A stretch of 64,000 nucleotides of DNA from Croceimicrobium sp965228705. Lineage in GTDB: Bacteria; Bacteroidota; Bacteroidia; Flavobacteriales; Schleiferiaceae. The stretch covers positions 1,736,001 to 1,800,000 of the forward strand of contig NZ_OZ245832.1 of assembly GCF_965228705.1 (NCBI RefSeq), in the 5' to 3' direction. The notes beneath the pieces were generated by a model. The model was not told where the DNA came from and made no database searches. It saw only the letters and a program-made list of their open reading frames with translations. Shown here piece after piece: positions 1 to 7,829 of the stretch. Every line of letters begins with the position of its first letter. Position 1 is the stretch's first letter. Both the position numbers and the translations under genes were made by a program.

Positions 1-843
1 TCATTTCTTTTTAGGTAAAGCATAAGTAAGGCTGCGCATGTACTCAGCCCACTCTACCAAGCTTTTCGAATTATCGAAACTTTGCCAGGAAACAGGTTCT
101 CCAAAAGTAATGGTTATAGTCTTGCCTCTCTGCTTGAACATCTCATCTGCGAGATAGAACATTTCCAAATTGGCTTTGATGCCTAATTTACTACGCCAGT
201 AGGAAAGATTGTAAAACCAGGATGAGTTTTTCCCATCAATATGCACAGGAATAATATCCTTCTTGTATTTCTTCGCTTTCGCGATAAAGCTCTTTTGCCA
301 GGTTAGGTCACCAATACCATCCGGCAAACGACGACTTACCATCCCCGATGGGAATACCAAAATGGCTATATCCCGAGCGTAGGTTTCTTCAATCACCTGC
401 AGGGCCTTGCGAGGATTGGCCCCCACTTTATTCACCGGAATAAAGAGCGGCTCGAGGTTCTTAATATTCAAGAGAATATCATTCACCAAAAACTGTTGAT
501 CTTCCCTAACTTCTCCAACGGCCTTCATAAAGGCAATGCCATCTAAACCACCCAGGGGATGATTCGATGCTAAGATTACCCCACCTTCCTTAGGGATGTT
601 TTCGAGGCCTACCGTTTTTACGGTAGTATTTAAAAAGTCGAGTCCGGCCCGCACAAAAGGCAAACCTTCCTTATCGCCATGCAAGCGCATCGCTTCGTTA
701 ATTTCGTCTTGATGTATAATGCGTTTTATGTAGCGCATTACAAAACCCGGCAACCACTTGGCCAGGGCCGGATTTTTTTCGGCCACCACCTTCTCAATCT
801 CAATGTACTTTTCCGGGGCGGATTGTAGCTCTGACTGGCTCAT
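1..843 (-). CDS. PlsC-like lysophospholipid acyltransferase (LPLAT superfamily)
   Basis: Predicted 280-aa membrane-associated acyltransferase that would move an acyl chain onto a glycerol-phosphate or amino-acid lipid. The catalytic box NHPLGGLDG (His95, Asp101) has five residues between His and Asp rather than the four of classic PlsC. This is the form I associate with the hemolysin/OlsF/GlsA-like branch that acylates glycine or ornithine lipids in Bacteroidota. A second block, FPSGMVSRR (about 164-172), fits the substrate-phosphate motif. The stop codon lies at the window edge, so the next downstream gene, possibly an N-acyltransferase partner, is not visible. Family assignment is firm; the exact lipid is inference. 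Confidence 0.8.
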   Translation of the reverse strand: MSQSELQSAPEKYIEIEKVVAEKNPALAKWLPGFVMRYIKRIIHQDEINEAMRLHGDKEGLPFVRAGLDFLNTTVKTVGLENIPKEGGVILASNHPLGGLDGIAFMKAVGEVREDQQFLVNDILLNIKNLEPLFIPVNKVGANPRKALQVIEETYARDIAILVFPSGMVSRRLPDGIGDLTWQKSFIAKAKKYKKDIIPVHIDGKNSSWFYNLSYWRSKLGIKANLEMFYLADEMFKQRGKTITITFGEPVSWQSFDNSKSLVEWAEYMRSLTYALPKKK

Positions 844-886
844 GCAATTAAATTGACCGCAAATTTAGGGGAATAGGCGCAATTGG

Positions 887-2098
887 CTAAGCAACATAGT
901 CCTTCAAATAAGCAAAGTATGAACTAAGTTTTCCATTGAGCTCCGTTTCACTGGCCTTCGCCAAAATTCCTTGCGGATCGCCATTAAAGAAATTGGGAAT
1001 AATATTTTTGATCAGCTCATTTCCAAAGTCTTCCGAAGCATCCCGAGGCAATTCACCCGGAAGATTATCTACGGCACTTACCGCAATGCTCCCTGATGTT
1101 CCAAAGGCAACCTCTTTTTCCGATTGCGGATCATAGGCATAAAAGGGATCAGCAATAGTCGAAGGACGAATAGTACTGGCTACCGGACCATCAATATCGC
1201 AGGATATATCCGCTACTAAATTGATCTTGAAACGCGGGTCGCGCGCATCAGCTCGACTAAAGATCAAGGGTGAACCTTCTGACCAGTAATGGCAAGCGAT
1301 ATACATATCAGCATGCTCAGCAAAAGGCAGGAAGTTCGACTCATAGCCTTTACTGTCTTGATAGAAATCCTTTCTCGTAAATGCTTTTCCGTCCTCTCGT
1401 TTAAAATAATCCTGCACATTTAATTGGGTGAACACCGCTTCTTTATTGAAGTCTTCGCGGATAAACTCATCCGGGTACACCTGGGTAATTTTAAGGGCAG
1501 AGAGAATTTCCATCGCTCCTCCTGCAACTTTTCCGGCTCCGGTAAGGGCAATTCTGAAATTCTGAGGCAGGTGAACTTTTACCAATTCCTGCTCTAATTC
1601 GCGACGATCTTTGCACTCATGTGCCGCCTTCAATTCAAATTCACCACTTAGCTTGCCAAAGGCCCTAAAGCCATTGTAAGCGCCTACAATTCCGGCATAG
1701 CGCCCAAAGCCCAGGAGGCGTTTACCACCGGGATCTTTGAGCATTTCATAATCGATGAGGCGGATTTTCTTATCGAGGATGGCTCGCAGTAAATCGCGAT
1801 TATAAGCCTGTTTTTTATAGGTATGCGAAAAGAAGAGGTAGCTTTTATTGGGGATCAACATGGCTACTGGTACTTCCTTAACGCCCAGCAAAACGTCACA
1901 ATCTGACAAATCTTCCTGAAGATTAAGGCCTGCCTCTGCATATTCGGCATCCGGGAAACAGCGAATAGGGCTGGGTTGAACGGCAATTTCCAAATTAGGA
2001 TATTGGTTCAATAATTGCAGACATTGTTGTGGACTTAGGGGAACGCGTTTATCGGGAGGATTCTTTCCTTCACGGATAATTCCGAACTTCATAGACAC
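887..2098 (-). CDS. Saccharopine dehydrogenase (lysine-forming, LYS1-like) / AlaDh-PNT family
   Basis: 403-aa NAD-dependent oxidoreductase. The N-terminal AlaDh/PNT-type domain begins KFGIIREGKNPPDKRVPLSP, the centre has RYAGIVGAYNGF as in fungal LYS1, and a Rossmann segment ALTGAGKVAGGA lies near residue 187. LYS1-type enzymes interconvert saccharopine with lysine and 2-oxoglutarate. Bacterial homologues of this kind are often annotated only as NAD(P)-dependent oxidoreductase or alanine dehydrogenase, so the substrate is uncertain. It is 43 bp upstream of the acyltransferase on the same strand and could share a transcript. The start ATG is preceded by 59 bp and then by ssrA on the opposite strand. 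Confidence 0.7.
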   Translation of the reverse strand: MSMKFGIIREGKNPPDKRVPLSPQQCLQLLNQYPNLEIAVQPSPIRCFPDAEYAEAGLNLQEDLSDCDVLLGVKEVPVAMLIPNKSYLFFSHTYKKQAYNRDLLRAILDKKIRLIDYEMLKDPGGKRLLGFGRYAGIVGAYNGFRAFGKLSGEFELKAAHECKDRRELEQELVKVHLPQNFRIALTGAGKVAGGAMEILSALKITQVYPDEFIREDFNKEAVFTQLNVQDYFKREDGKAFTRKDFYQDSKGYESNFLPFAEHADMYIACHYWSEGSPLIFSRADARDPRFKINLVADISCDIDGPVASTIRPSTIADPFYAYDPQSEKEVAFGTSGSIAVSAVDNLPGELPRDASEDFGNELIKNIIPNFFNGDPQGILAKASETELNGKLSSYFAYLKDYVA

Positions 2099-2157
2099 AT
2101 GAATTTCCGGTAAAGATACCTAAATTGCGGGCCCTTTTGGGCGTTCTTTTACATATT

Positions 2158-2556
2158 GGGGCTGATCGGTTTCGACAGCAAGATGAAGTGGAATGTAAGC
2201 ATGTCGGGATATGGAGATGTTCTCCCGCAAATAGATGCTTCAAACTATAATTGGCGAAAATAACTTCGCACTTGCCGCTTAAGCCTACGGAATGTAGCTT
2301 TAGCTAATCCACGCGTAAGACGCGGGAGCAAGTCATCCCTCGGCGCTTAAGCCCGGAGAGCGCAGAATCAGGGGTGTCATTAAATCTGGACTAACGGGTA
2401 AAGCTTTGCGTAGTGCCCGCGACATTGTAATCCGCAAATAAGCCAGTACTCGGGTGTTTGTTCCCAGGTCCTGGTCGACAACTGAATAACAAAATAAGCA
2501 TGTAGAAAGCCTTTTACTTCCTTGTTTGCACCGGGGTTCGACTCCCCGCAGCTCCA
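2158..2556 (+). ncRNA. ssrA: Transfer-messenger RNA (tmRNA)
   Basis: Rescues stalled ribosomes by trans-translation. The 5' acceptor strand GGGGCTG (2158-2164) pairs with CAGCTCC (2549-2555); the T-arm GGGGTTCGACTCCCC precedes it. The CCA is not fully encoded. The tag frame starts at the resume codon GGC (2253) and reads GENNFALAA then TAA (2280-2282), a normal proteolysis tag ending ALAA. Length of about 399 nt is typical. The 3' end abuts an unusual tandem repeat carrying copies of the terminal 15-18 nt of the gene. Several open frames crossing this region are shadows of the RNA. Confidence 0.97.
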
Positions 2557-2990
2557 CAATGTATTTTTAAGCCCCGTTTGCGTAGCAGGCGGGGCTTTCT
2601 TTTTAGCCTGAACCAAGCTCGCTTGAGGACAGGCTGGAAAGAATGGGCACGCTGGACGAAGTCCGAGGGGCTTAAATGCTTGGGTAAAAGGAGCACTTTT
2701 AGGGTGCAGCATAGCTACTCCCCGCAGCTCCACAATGTATTTTTAAGCCCCGTTTGCGTAGCAGGCGGGGCTTTCTTTTTAGCCTGAACCAAGCTCGCTT
2801 GAGGACAGGCTGGAAAGAAAGGGCACGCTGGACGAAGTCCGAGGGGCTTAAATGCTTGGGTAAAAGGAGCACTTTTAGGGTGCAGCATAGCTACTCCCCG
2901 CAGCTCCACAATGTATTTTAAGCCCCGTTTGCGCAGCAGGCCGGGCTTTCTTTTTAGCCTGAACCAAGCTCGCTTGAGGACTGGCTGGGT
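2541..2990. repeat. 176-bp tandem repeat carrying the ssrA 3' end and terminator (about 2.5 copies)
   Basis: Copies begin at 2541, 2717 and 2893. Each starts with ACTCCCCGCAGCTCCACA, the 3' end of tmRNA, followed by a terminator hairpin and a run containing small hairpins such as GGACGAAGTCC. Copies one and two are nearly identical (one visible difference, AGAATGGG against AGAAAGGG). The third copy diverges after about 95 bp and seems to rejoin single-copy sequence. No protein-coding potential is convincing here. Confidence 0.9.
2568..2606 (+). terminator. Rho-independent terminator of ssrA (first of three copies)
   Basis: Arms AAGCCCCG and CGGGGCTT enclose TTTGCGTAGCAGG and are followed by TCTTTTT. 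The same hairpin recurs at about 2744-2782 and, with a mismatch in its stem (CCGGGCTT), at about 2919-2957. Confidence 0.85.
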
Positions 2991-3167
2991 GGATTGGGTT
3001 TTTAACCGCTCGCTCGTAACGAGCTAAAGAGGCAAAGAAGCGGAGGTACGCAAAGGGTTTTGTGGGTTACTTCAACACCCGCTCGTGCCGAGTTCAAGAC
3101 GCAGAGGAATACCTGCCTAGCGGCAGGCAGAGAGGAGCACAGAGGGTTTGAAGGGATTGCAACAGCC
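2991..3167. repeat. Interspersed-repeat remnants with nested micro-palindromes
   Basis: No gene is visible. The stretch resembles the intergenic repeat family of Bacteroidota (AAAGAGGCAAAGAAGCG; GACGCAGAGG; GCACAGAGGG). It is interrupted by short palindromes: GCTCGTAACGAGC near 3011, CTCGTGCCGAG near 3082 and CCTGCCTAGCGGCAGGCAG (3112-3130). Relatives of the repeat flank the GxxExxY gene near 55.7 and 56.2 kb and occur in each cassette-array trailer. Confidence 0.6.
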
Positions 3168-3346
3168 TTCTTTTTCTGGCTATTTGAACCTGAGACATAC
3201 CTGCTTCTTAGGCTAATCTCACTTGAATCTCAATAAGCTTATCTATCTTGTTGCTGCCTTAACATCTGCTTTTTATCAACACCCGTTTTTGGGTTTATAC
3301 CTTAGATGTTGTTGTATATCTGCAGGTTTGTTGGGGATAAAAACAA
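3168..3346 (+). promoter_or_regulatory. Array leader L1 (attI-like), module 1
   Basis: About 180 bp that recurs at 8658-8835 and 14001-14162. It starts CTTCTTTTTCTGGCTATTTG and ends GGATAAAAACAAG exactly at the first cassette (GTTAGCGG). The end resembles the class 1 integron attI1 core AAAACAAAGTTAGGC. A small hairpin ACCC-GTTTTT-GGGT (3281-3294) is present in all three copies with a compensatory pair in L2. Role as a recombination site, and possibly as the array promoter, is inferred. Confidence 0.65.
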
Positions 3347-3362
3347 GTTAGCGGTAATTAAG

Positions 3363-3935
3363 ATGAAAATGATAATTCAAATATTGACTCTCTCTTTACT
3401 GATAATTTTGTCAGGCTGCAATTCTGTTACAAAAAAGAAAGAGGCTGAAAAAGTTGAAATAACCAAAAATTCAAAAATTGACACTATTTCTAATCCGATA
3501 GAAATTGAACCAAGAATAATTTATGTAGCCTATGGATATTATTGTGGAGAATGTGCCAATGAATGCACTAAAATGTACAAACATTATCTCATTGGAAATG
3601 CCACAACATTTTGGACTGATAAAACCGATTCATATTTCAAAGATGGCGGATTAAAGTTCGAAACTGAAATGTCAAGAGAATCTCAAAAAATTGGATTTGA
3701 ATTGATAAATAGCATTCCGGAATCAATTCTAAAAACAGCTAATACAAGAAATATATTTGGATGTCCAGACTGTGATGATGGATGTGGTTTGCACTTTGAA
3801 TTCCAACTTGACGAACCTGATTCGAAACCAATAATTTATGAAATGGAATATGGACTTAATGGAACGACAGGAGAAATAAAAAAGTTTGGTGAAAAAATCA
3901 AAAGCACGATTGAAAAATTAGAAAACTACCGCTAA
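3363..3935 (+). CDS. Cassette 1: hypothetical lipoprotein
   Basis: 190-aa predicted lipoprotein. I start it at ATG 3363 rather than an upstream in-frame ATG at 3306, because 3363 begins a clear signal peptide (MKMIIQILTLSLLIILSGC) with lipobox LSGC and because the cassette boundary GTTAGCGGTA lies at 3347-3356. The mature part is rich in cysteine (CGECANEC; CPDCDDGCG), suggesting metal binding or disulfides. No family recognised. The stop TAA overlaps the R'' box TACCGCTAAC (3927-3936), which is the exact reverse complement of the cassette's first ten bases. Confidence 0.75.
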   Translation: MKMIIQILTLSLLIILSGCNSVTKKKEAEKVEITKNSKIDTISNPIEIEPRIIYVAYGYYCGECANECTKMYKHYLIGNATTFWTDKTDSYFKDGGLKFETEMSRESQKIGFELINSIPESILKTANTRNIFGCPDCDDGCGLHFEFQLDEPDSKPIIYEMEYGLNGTTGEIKKFGEKIKSTIEKLENYR

Positions 3936-4060
3936 CAATGTATATTAAAAATAGGCGAAATAGTAGTAAAATTAAGGCTTTTGTCTCATATAAAAGTTTG
4001 CACTTAGCCGAAAGTTTCGTGCTTCGAAATCGCCTACTTTTCATATAATAGCCGTTAGGT
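3927..4060 (+). repeat. attC-like site 1 (cassette 1 end)
   Basis: R'' TACCGCTAAC at 3927-3936; inner arms ATAGGCGA and TCGCCTA plus TATAT/ATATA; recombination point before GTTAGGTGC at 4054. Long form, about 130 bp, closely similar to the site at 8305. Confidence 0.8.
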
Positions 4061-4779
4061 GCAATTTAAATGAAAGAACCTTATAACAAATTAAGACCTA
4101 GTTATAGTCTCCTACTTTGGGTTACTATTAGTATTGTTATTGTTGCATCATTCATAGCTATTACATTAATTCCATATTTGATTTACCCAAATGTTTCTTA
4201 CGATGGTGACTTAGCTCTCAAATGGATAGCAATAGCTGGGGGATTAATTTCAGCGGGTGTGGCAATTGAGAGATTTCGTGAAACAACTAGAGCTAGAAAG
4301 ACAATTGAATCACCAAAAATTGTTATCTCGGAAGCTAAACATCATTTCTCACCTGAAAAAGTTTATGATGGTGCGGGCATTACAGCTAGGTCACATGTGT
4401 TAGTCACATTAGGAAATTATGGCAAAGGTCACGCCTTTAACCTCAATATAAAGGCATACATTCTAGATTGTGATGCAATAGAATGGATGTCTTTAGATGA
4501 ATTCAAAAAAGACCACCTTCAGTTCTTGGAAAAAATTGATTTTAAATTTCATACATATGCTTCGAGCAACTTAAAAGGCAAAGAGTATAATCTAGTTCTC
4601 AAACTACAATATGAAGATATATTTAATGAAGTGCATAATATAGCATTGTACCTGATGATAGATGATGAAAGTTTTAAATTCATTCGACCGGTAAATCCTG
4701 ACCCTTTAGAAACTGGAAGGAAATATCAAGTGGTCAAAGAATTCTACAAGTGTAAGCTTCCCCTGATCCGAACCATTAG

Positions 4780-5655
4780 TTAATTGACTTTTCCAAAGAT
4801 AGTATTGTTTTCAACCACCCCGAGGGTACCCTCGGGGTGGTTGCGTTTGGCGTATACCCTAGGCGGTATATTTCCTAATGAATCATGAGGTTTAAAGTTG
4901 TTATAGTCATGCATCCACTTTTCTGTTTGCTCCCTTACCTGATGGATATCTTCAAAAATATATTTGTCCAGCACTCCTCGGCGGTAGCTTCCATTAAATC
5001 GCTCTATAAAAGCGTTCTGTGTGGGTTTGCCGGGTTGGATATATCTAAATTCTATTTCATGAATGACGCTCCATGATTTAGTGAGCTCAGCAATGAACTC
5101 GGGCCCATTGTCCATTCGGATCACATCGGGTTTACCCCTGCGATTGATTAAATGATTAAGCACATATACTACTCTGTTTGATGGAAGTGAGAAATCTACT
5201 TCGATATGTAGTGCTTCTCGATTGTAGTCATCAATTACCGTGAATGCACGAAACTTGCGCTTGTTTTCTAGTACATCATGTACAAAGTCCATACTCCAGG
5301 TCTGATTCGGCCTATCAGGCACCACTAACGGTTCTTTTACCCGAGCGGGTAATCGCTTCTTAACCTTTCGTCTTAAAGGTAGTTTTAAAGCCACATAAAC
5401 ACGATGTAGTCGTTTGTGGTTCCAAGTCTTGCCTTCATTACGTAAGCGGTGATAGGCGTTCCAAAAGCCTTCCTCAGAATGTTCTTTTGCTTTCGTCAGT
5501 AATGCTTCTTCCAGCTCACGATCATCCTTTGCTTGGGCTTGATAGTAATACACGCTTTTACTGAGGTTTAATACACGGCATGCCCTGCTAATACCGTAGC
5601 GTCTAGATATTTCCTGACCAATCTCTCTCTTACGGCAGGGCTTTAAAGCTTTTTT
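4780..5655 (-). CDS. IS3-family transposase OrfB (DDE integrase core)
   Basis: Catalytic half of the transposase. DDE motif is visible: MDFVHDVL (first Asp), MDNGPEF (second Asp) and QNAFIERFNGSYRRGVLD (Glu), the last typical of IS407-like elements. The frame is open from 5655 and contains a GTG at 5553. It is most likely expressed as an OrfAB fusion by a -1 frameshift at the A-rich run GAAAAAAAGC at the end of OrfA (5648-5657). The N-terminal part (KALKPCRKREIGQEISRRYG) is the usual start of IS3 OrfB. Confidence 0.92.
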   Translation of the reverse strand, partial: KKALKPCRKREIGQEISRRYGISRACRVLNLSKSVYYYQAQAKDDRELEEALLTKAKEHSEEGFWNAYHRLRNEGKTWNHKRLHRVYVALKLPLRRKVKKRLPARVKEPLVVPDRPNQTWSMDFVHDVLENKRKFRAFTVIDDYNREALHIEVDFSLPSNRVVYVLNHLINRRGKPDVIRMDNGPEFIAELTKSWSVIHEIEFRYIQPGKPTQNAFIERFNGSYRRGVLDKYIFEDIHQVREQTEKWMHDYNNFKPHDSLGNIPPRVYAKRNHPEGTLGVVENNTIFGKVN

Positions 5656-5909
5656 TCAATAATCTCTTTAGCTAGTTGATGATCTAGGGCCAGGTTCGCG
5701 TACATCTGCTTAAGCTTCCTGTTTTCCTCTTCAAGATCCTTTATACGCTTTAACTCCTTTCCACTCATGCCAGCATAACGCTCTCGCCATTTGTAAAACG
5801 TTGCGGTACTAACCCCGTACTCTCGGCTCAATTCCTGTGCACTTCTACCTTGATCAAACTCTTTCAAGACCCTGGCAATCTTCTCTGGCGAAAACTTACT
5901 CTTTCTCAT
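5643..5909 (-). CDS. IS3-family transposase OrfA (HTH)
   Basis: 88-aa DNA-binding subunit starting MRKSKFSPEKIARVLKEFDQ. Helix-turn-helix (QELSREYGVSTATFYKWRERY) is followed by a leucine-zipper-like coiled coil (LKRIKDLEEENRKLKQMYA). It ends EKKL at the slippery A-tract used for the frameshift into OrfB. Confidence 0.93.
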   Translation of the reverse strand: MRKSKFSPEKIARVLKEFDQGRSAQELSREYGVSTATFYKWRERYAGMSGKELKRIKDLEEENRKLKQMYANLALDHQLAKEIIEKKL

Positions 5910-6362
5910 AATCGACTGTTTAAAATTAATCCTATTCCTCTACTTTTAAACAGTTCGGTTTTAAGGGAAGCTTACACAAGGAACAGAAAATTAAATATCC
6001 AGAAATACACTCGGTAGAACTAACGTCTTATAGTTCACATCATTTCGAATTAACAGAATTAATAAACTGGCAAAAAACATACAGAGACTTTTCCCTTCTC
6101 GAATGCTATGAAAACAATTTTCATGACTGCCTTCCTTCGTATCCTACTTATGGACGCGAGAGGTTTGAAAAGCTCCAATCGCAGTTTCTTAACCTTGCAA
6201 AATCTCACAAAGAGAAAATAGAAGTAGAATTGCAACATGACGAAACTGGATTTGTTATTTGGCATTTCCCAGATGAAAAAAAGTTAGTTCTATATACAGG
6301 TGGCTTTTATGATGATGACGAACATCATTGTTCTGAGCTAAGGACTATTTTAGAAGAGAAAA

Positions 6363-6417
6363 GCACCTAACAAAACCTAAACTGCATTAAAACGCAGTTT
6401 AGCTAAACCGTTGGCAA
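6363..6417 (+). repeat. attC-like site 2 (cassette 2 end)
   Basis: Short form, about 55 bp. R'' GCACCTAAC at 6363-6371; strong hairpin CTAAACTGC-ATTAAAA-CGCAGTTTAG; recombination point before GTTGGCAAC at 6410. Confidence 0.85.
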
Positions 6418-6455
6418 CAAGCTGAAAAACCGAACTGAAATCAAACAGTTATCGA

Positions 6456-6836
6456 ATGACAAAAATTATTTCAAGTCCTAATTGTGGAAATTCACCGAAA
6501 ATGGAGTTTTTAAAGGAATTCAATATTGCATTTGCAAAAGGAGACATTGAATCTATTTCCGAGTGTGTAACAGATGACATTGTGTGGAATAAAATTGGCA
6601 ACAAAAAAATCGAAGGGAAAGAAAAATTTATAGTGGAATTGAAAAAAATGAAATCCTAAAAAGTAAGAGAATTAGTTCTTGAGCAAATATTGTCTCACGG
6701 AAAAGAAGGAGCTGCAAACGGAATTCTGAAAATGCAAGATGGAAAAAAATATGCGTTTTCGGACTTATATGTTTTCCAAGGAGCAAAAGGAACTAAAATT
6801 AAGTCGATGACCTCATATGTAATTGGGATTGAATGA
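6456..6836 (+). pseudogene. Cassette 3 gene a: SnoaL/NTF2-like protein with an in-frame stop
   Basis: The first 67 codons (MTKIISSPNCGNSPKMEFLKE onward) match the start of a nuclear-transport-factor-2-like fold (FNIAFAKGDIESISECVTDDIVWNKIG). They end in TAA at 6657-6659. The same frame then stays open with sensible NTF2-like sequence (GKKYAFSDLYVFQGAKGTKIKSMTSYVIGIE) to TGA at 6834-6836, 126 codons overall. A single nonsense change (for example GAA to TAA) explains this. Truncated expression cannot be excluded. Confidence 0.7.
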
Positions 6837-6896
6837 AAACAGACGCCAACAAGCTTAAGAAACTCCCTACTAACATCAAACAATAGGTAAAAAGAA

Positions 6897-7349
6897 ATGG
6901 AAACAGAGGAATATCCAAAAGTTTATATATATAGAAGAATAGTTCAAGCGAAATTATTTATTGACTCTAACTATGCAAATAAAATAGACGTTGACAATAT
7001 TTCTGATGAAGCCTTTTTTTCAAAATTCCATTTTATAAGACTTTTCAAATCAATTTATGGAAAAACACCCCACCAATATTTGAAGTTCGTCAGAATTGAA
7101 AAAGCCAAGCAACTTTTGAAAACGGAAAATTCAGTAACCACAATCTGTTTTTCAGTAGGTTTTGATAGTCTTTCCTCTTTTAGTGGTCTTTTCAAAAGTA
7201 CAACAGGTGAGTCACCTTCCGCATATTCAAAACGCCATCGGGAAACCAAAATGAAAATTCACAAAAAACCTTTAGCATTTGTACCGAGTTGCTATGCCTA
7301 CCAACACGGATGGTTAGAAAATAGCAATTTTGAAGAAGCCAGCAAATAA
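6897..7349 (+). CDS. Cassette 3 gene b: AraC-family transcriptional regulator
   Basis: 150-aa protein that is almost only an AraC/XylS DNA-binding domain. The two helix-turn-helix motifs lie at about 30-75 (VDNISDEAFFSKFHFIRLFK) and 80-115 (SVTTICFSVGFDSLSSFSGLFK). The 35-residue tail has no effector domain. The following VOC and DUF1569 genes lie on the same strand 45 bp away, so it may control them. Low GC like the rest of the island. Confidence 0.88.
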   Translation: METEEYPKVYIYRRIVQAKLFIDSNYANKIDVDNISDEAFFSKFHFIRLFKSIYGKTPHQYLKFVRIEKAKQLLKTENSVTTICFSVGFDSLSSFSGLFKSTTGESPSAYSKRHRETKMKIHKKPLAFVPSCYAYQHGWLENSNFEEASK

Positions 7350-7394
7350 TTCAATGCCGATATTGCGAACGTATTAACACTAAAAAAATAGGCA

Positions 7395-7829
7395 ATGATT
7401 ACAAAAATGACTATTACCAATGTTAATGTTATCAACCAAGAAAGTGCTTATGATTTCTACGTGAACAAATTAGGCTTTAAACTCGTGGATGACATTGAAA
7501 TGGGTCCAGGCACAAGATGGTTAACAGTTTCGCCACCCGAACAACCCGATTTACAAATAGTATTATTTCCCGTTACCGTGAGCAAGATGTTTCCAAAAGA
7601 AGTAGCAGAAAATTTAATAGAATTAATAAAAAAAGGTGTATTTGGCTGTGGAGTTTTTACTTGCAAAGACATTTTCGCAACCTATGAAGAATTAAAAAAC
7701 AAGGGAGTGGAATTTATAAAAGCTCCAACCAAAGAATTTTATGGAACAGAGGCATTGTTCAAAGACGATTCAGGAAACTATTTTTCATTACAACCCCTAA
7801 CCAATTTCGATGATGAAAACAATATTTGA
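7395..7829 (+). CDS. Cassette 3 gene c: VOC (glyoxalase/bleomycin-resistance) family protein
   Basis: 144-aa vicinal-oxygen-chelate protein: betaalphabeta repeats starting KMTITNVNVINQESAYDFYVNKLGF and ending FKDDSGNYFSLQPL, the usual metal-edge strand of the family. Substrate unknown. It overlaps the next gene by 20 bp (ATGATGAAAAC in its C-terminal codons), implying translational coupling. Confidence 0.88.
   Translation: MITKMTITNVNVINQESAYDFYVNKLGFKLVDDIEMGPGTRWLTVSPPEQPDLQIVLFPVTVSKMFPKEVAENLIELIKKGVFGCGVFTCKDIFATYEELKNKGVEFIKAPTKEFYGTEALFKDDSGNYFSLQPLTNFDDENNI

Larger units (their letters stand above)
4751..5976 (-). mobile_element. IS3-family insertion sequence, IS407-like group
   Basis: 1226-bp element. 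Ends TGTAAGCTTCCC (left) and its inverted copy at 5965-5976 (right), with further matches around CCGAAC. Target duplication CAAG at 4747-4750 and 5977-5980; four bases is usual for the IS407 group. It carries two overlapping transposase frames on the minus strand. Ends, both frames and duplication all look intact, so it may be active. Confidence 0.95.
4070..6370 (+). pseudogene. Cassette 2 gene split by an IS3-family insertion
   Basis: The 5' part (4070-4750) encodes an N-terminal membrane anchor with two hydrophobic segments followed by a soluble domain of about 150 residues. It is cut by the IS at 4751-5976. Removing the IS and one copy of the CAAG target duplication joins Lys227 (AAG, 4748-4750) in frame to GAA at 5981, giving EFYK-EQKIKYPE and an intact reading frame to TAA at 6368-6370, 356 aa in total. 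The 3' part (5981-6370) has no start of its own. As it stands, the 5' part reads ten residues into the IS and stops at 4783. No family recognised. The cassette start GTTAGGTGC (4054-4062) and end GCACCTAAC (6363-6371) are exact reverse complements. Confidence 0.85.

Noticed and set aside
2333..2909. Minus-strand open frames over tmRNA and its repeat
   Set aside because: They are complements of the tmRNA 3' end and repeat the same residues with the 176-bp period; shadow frames.
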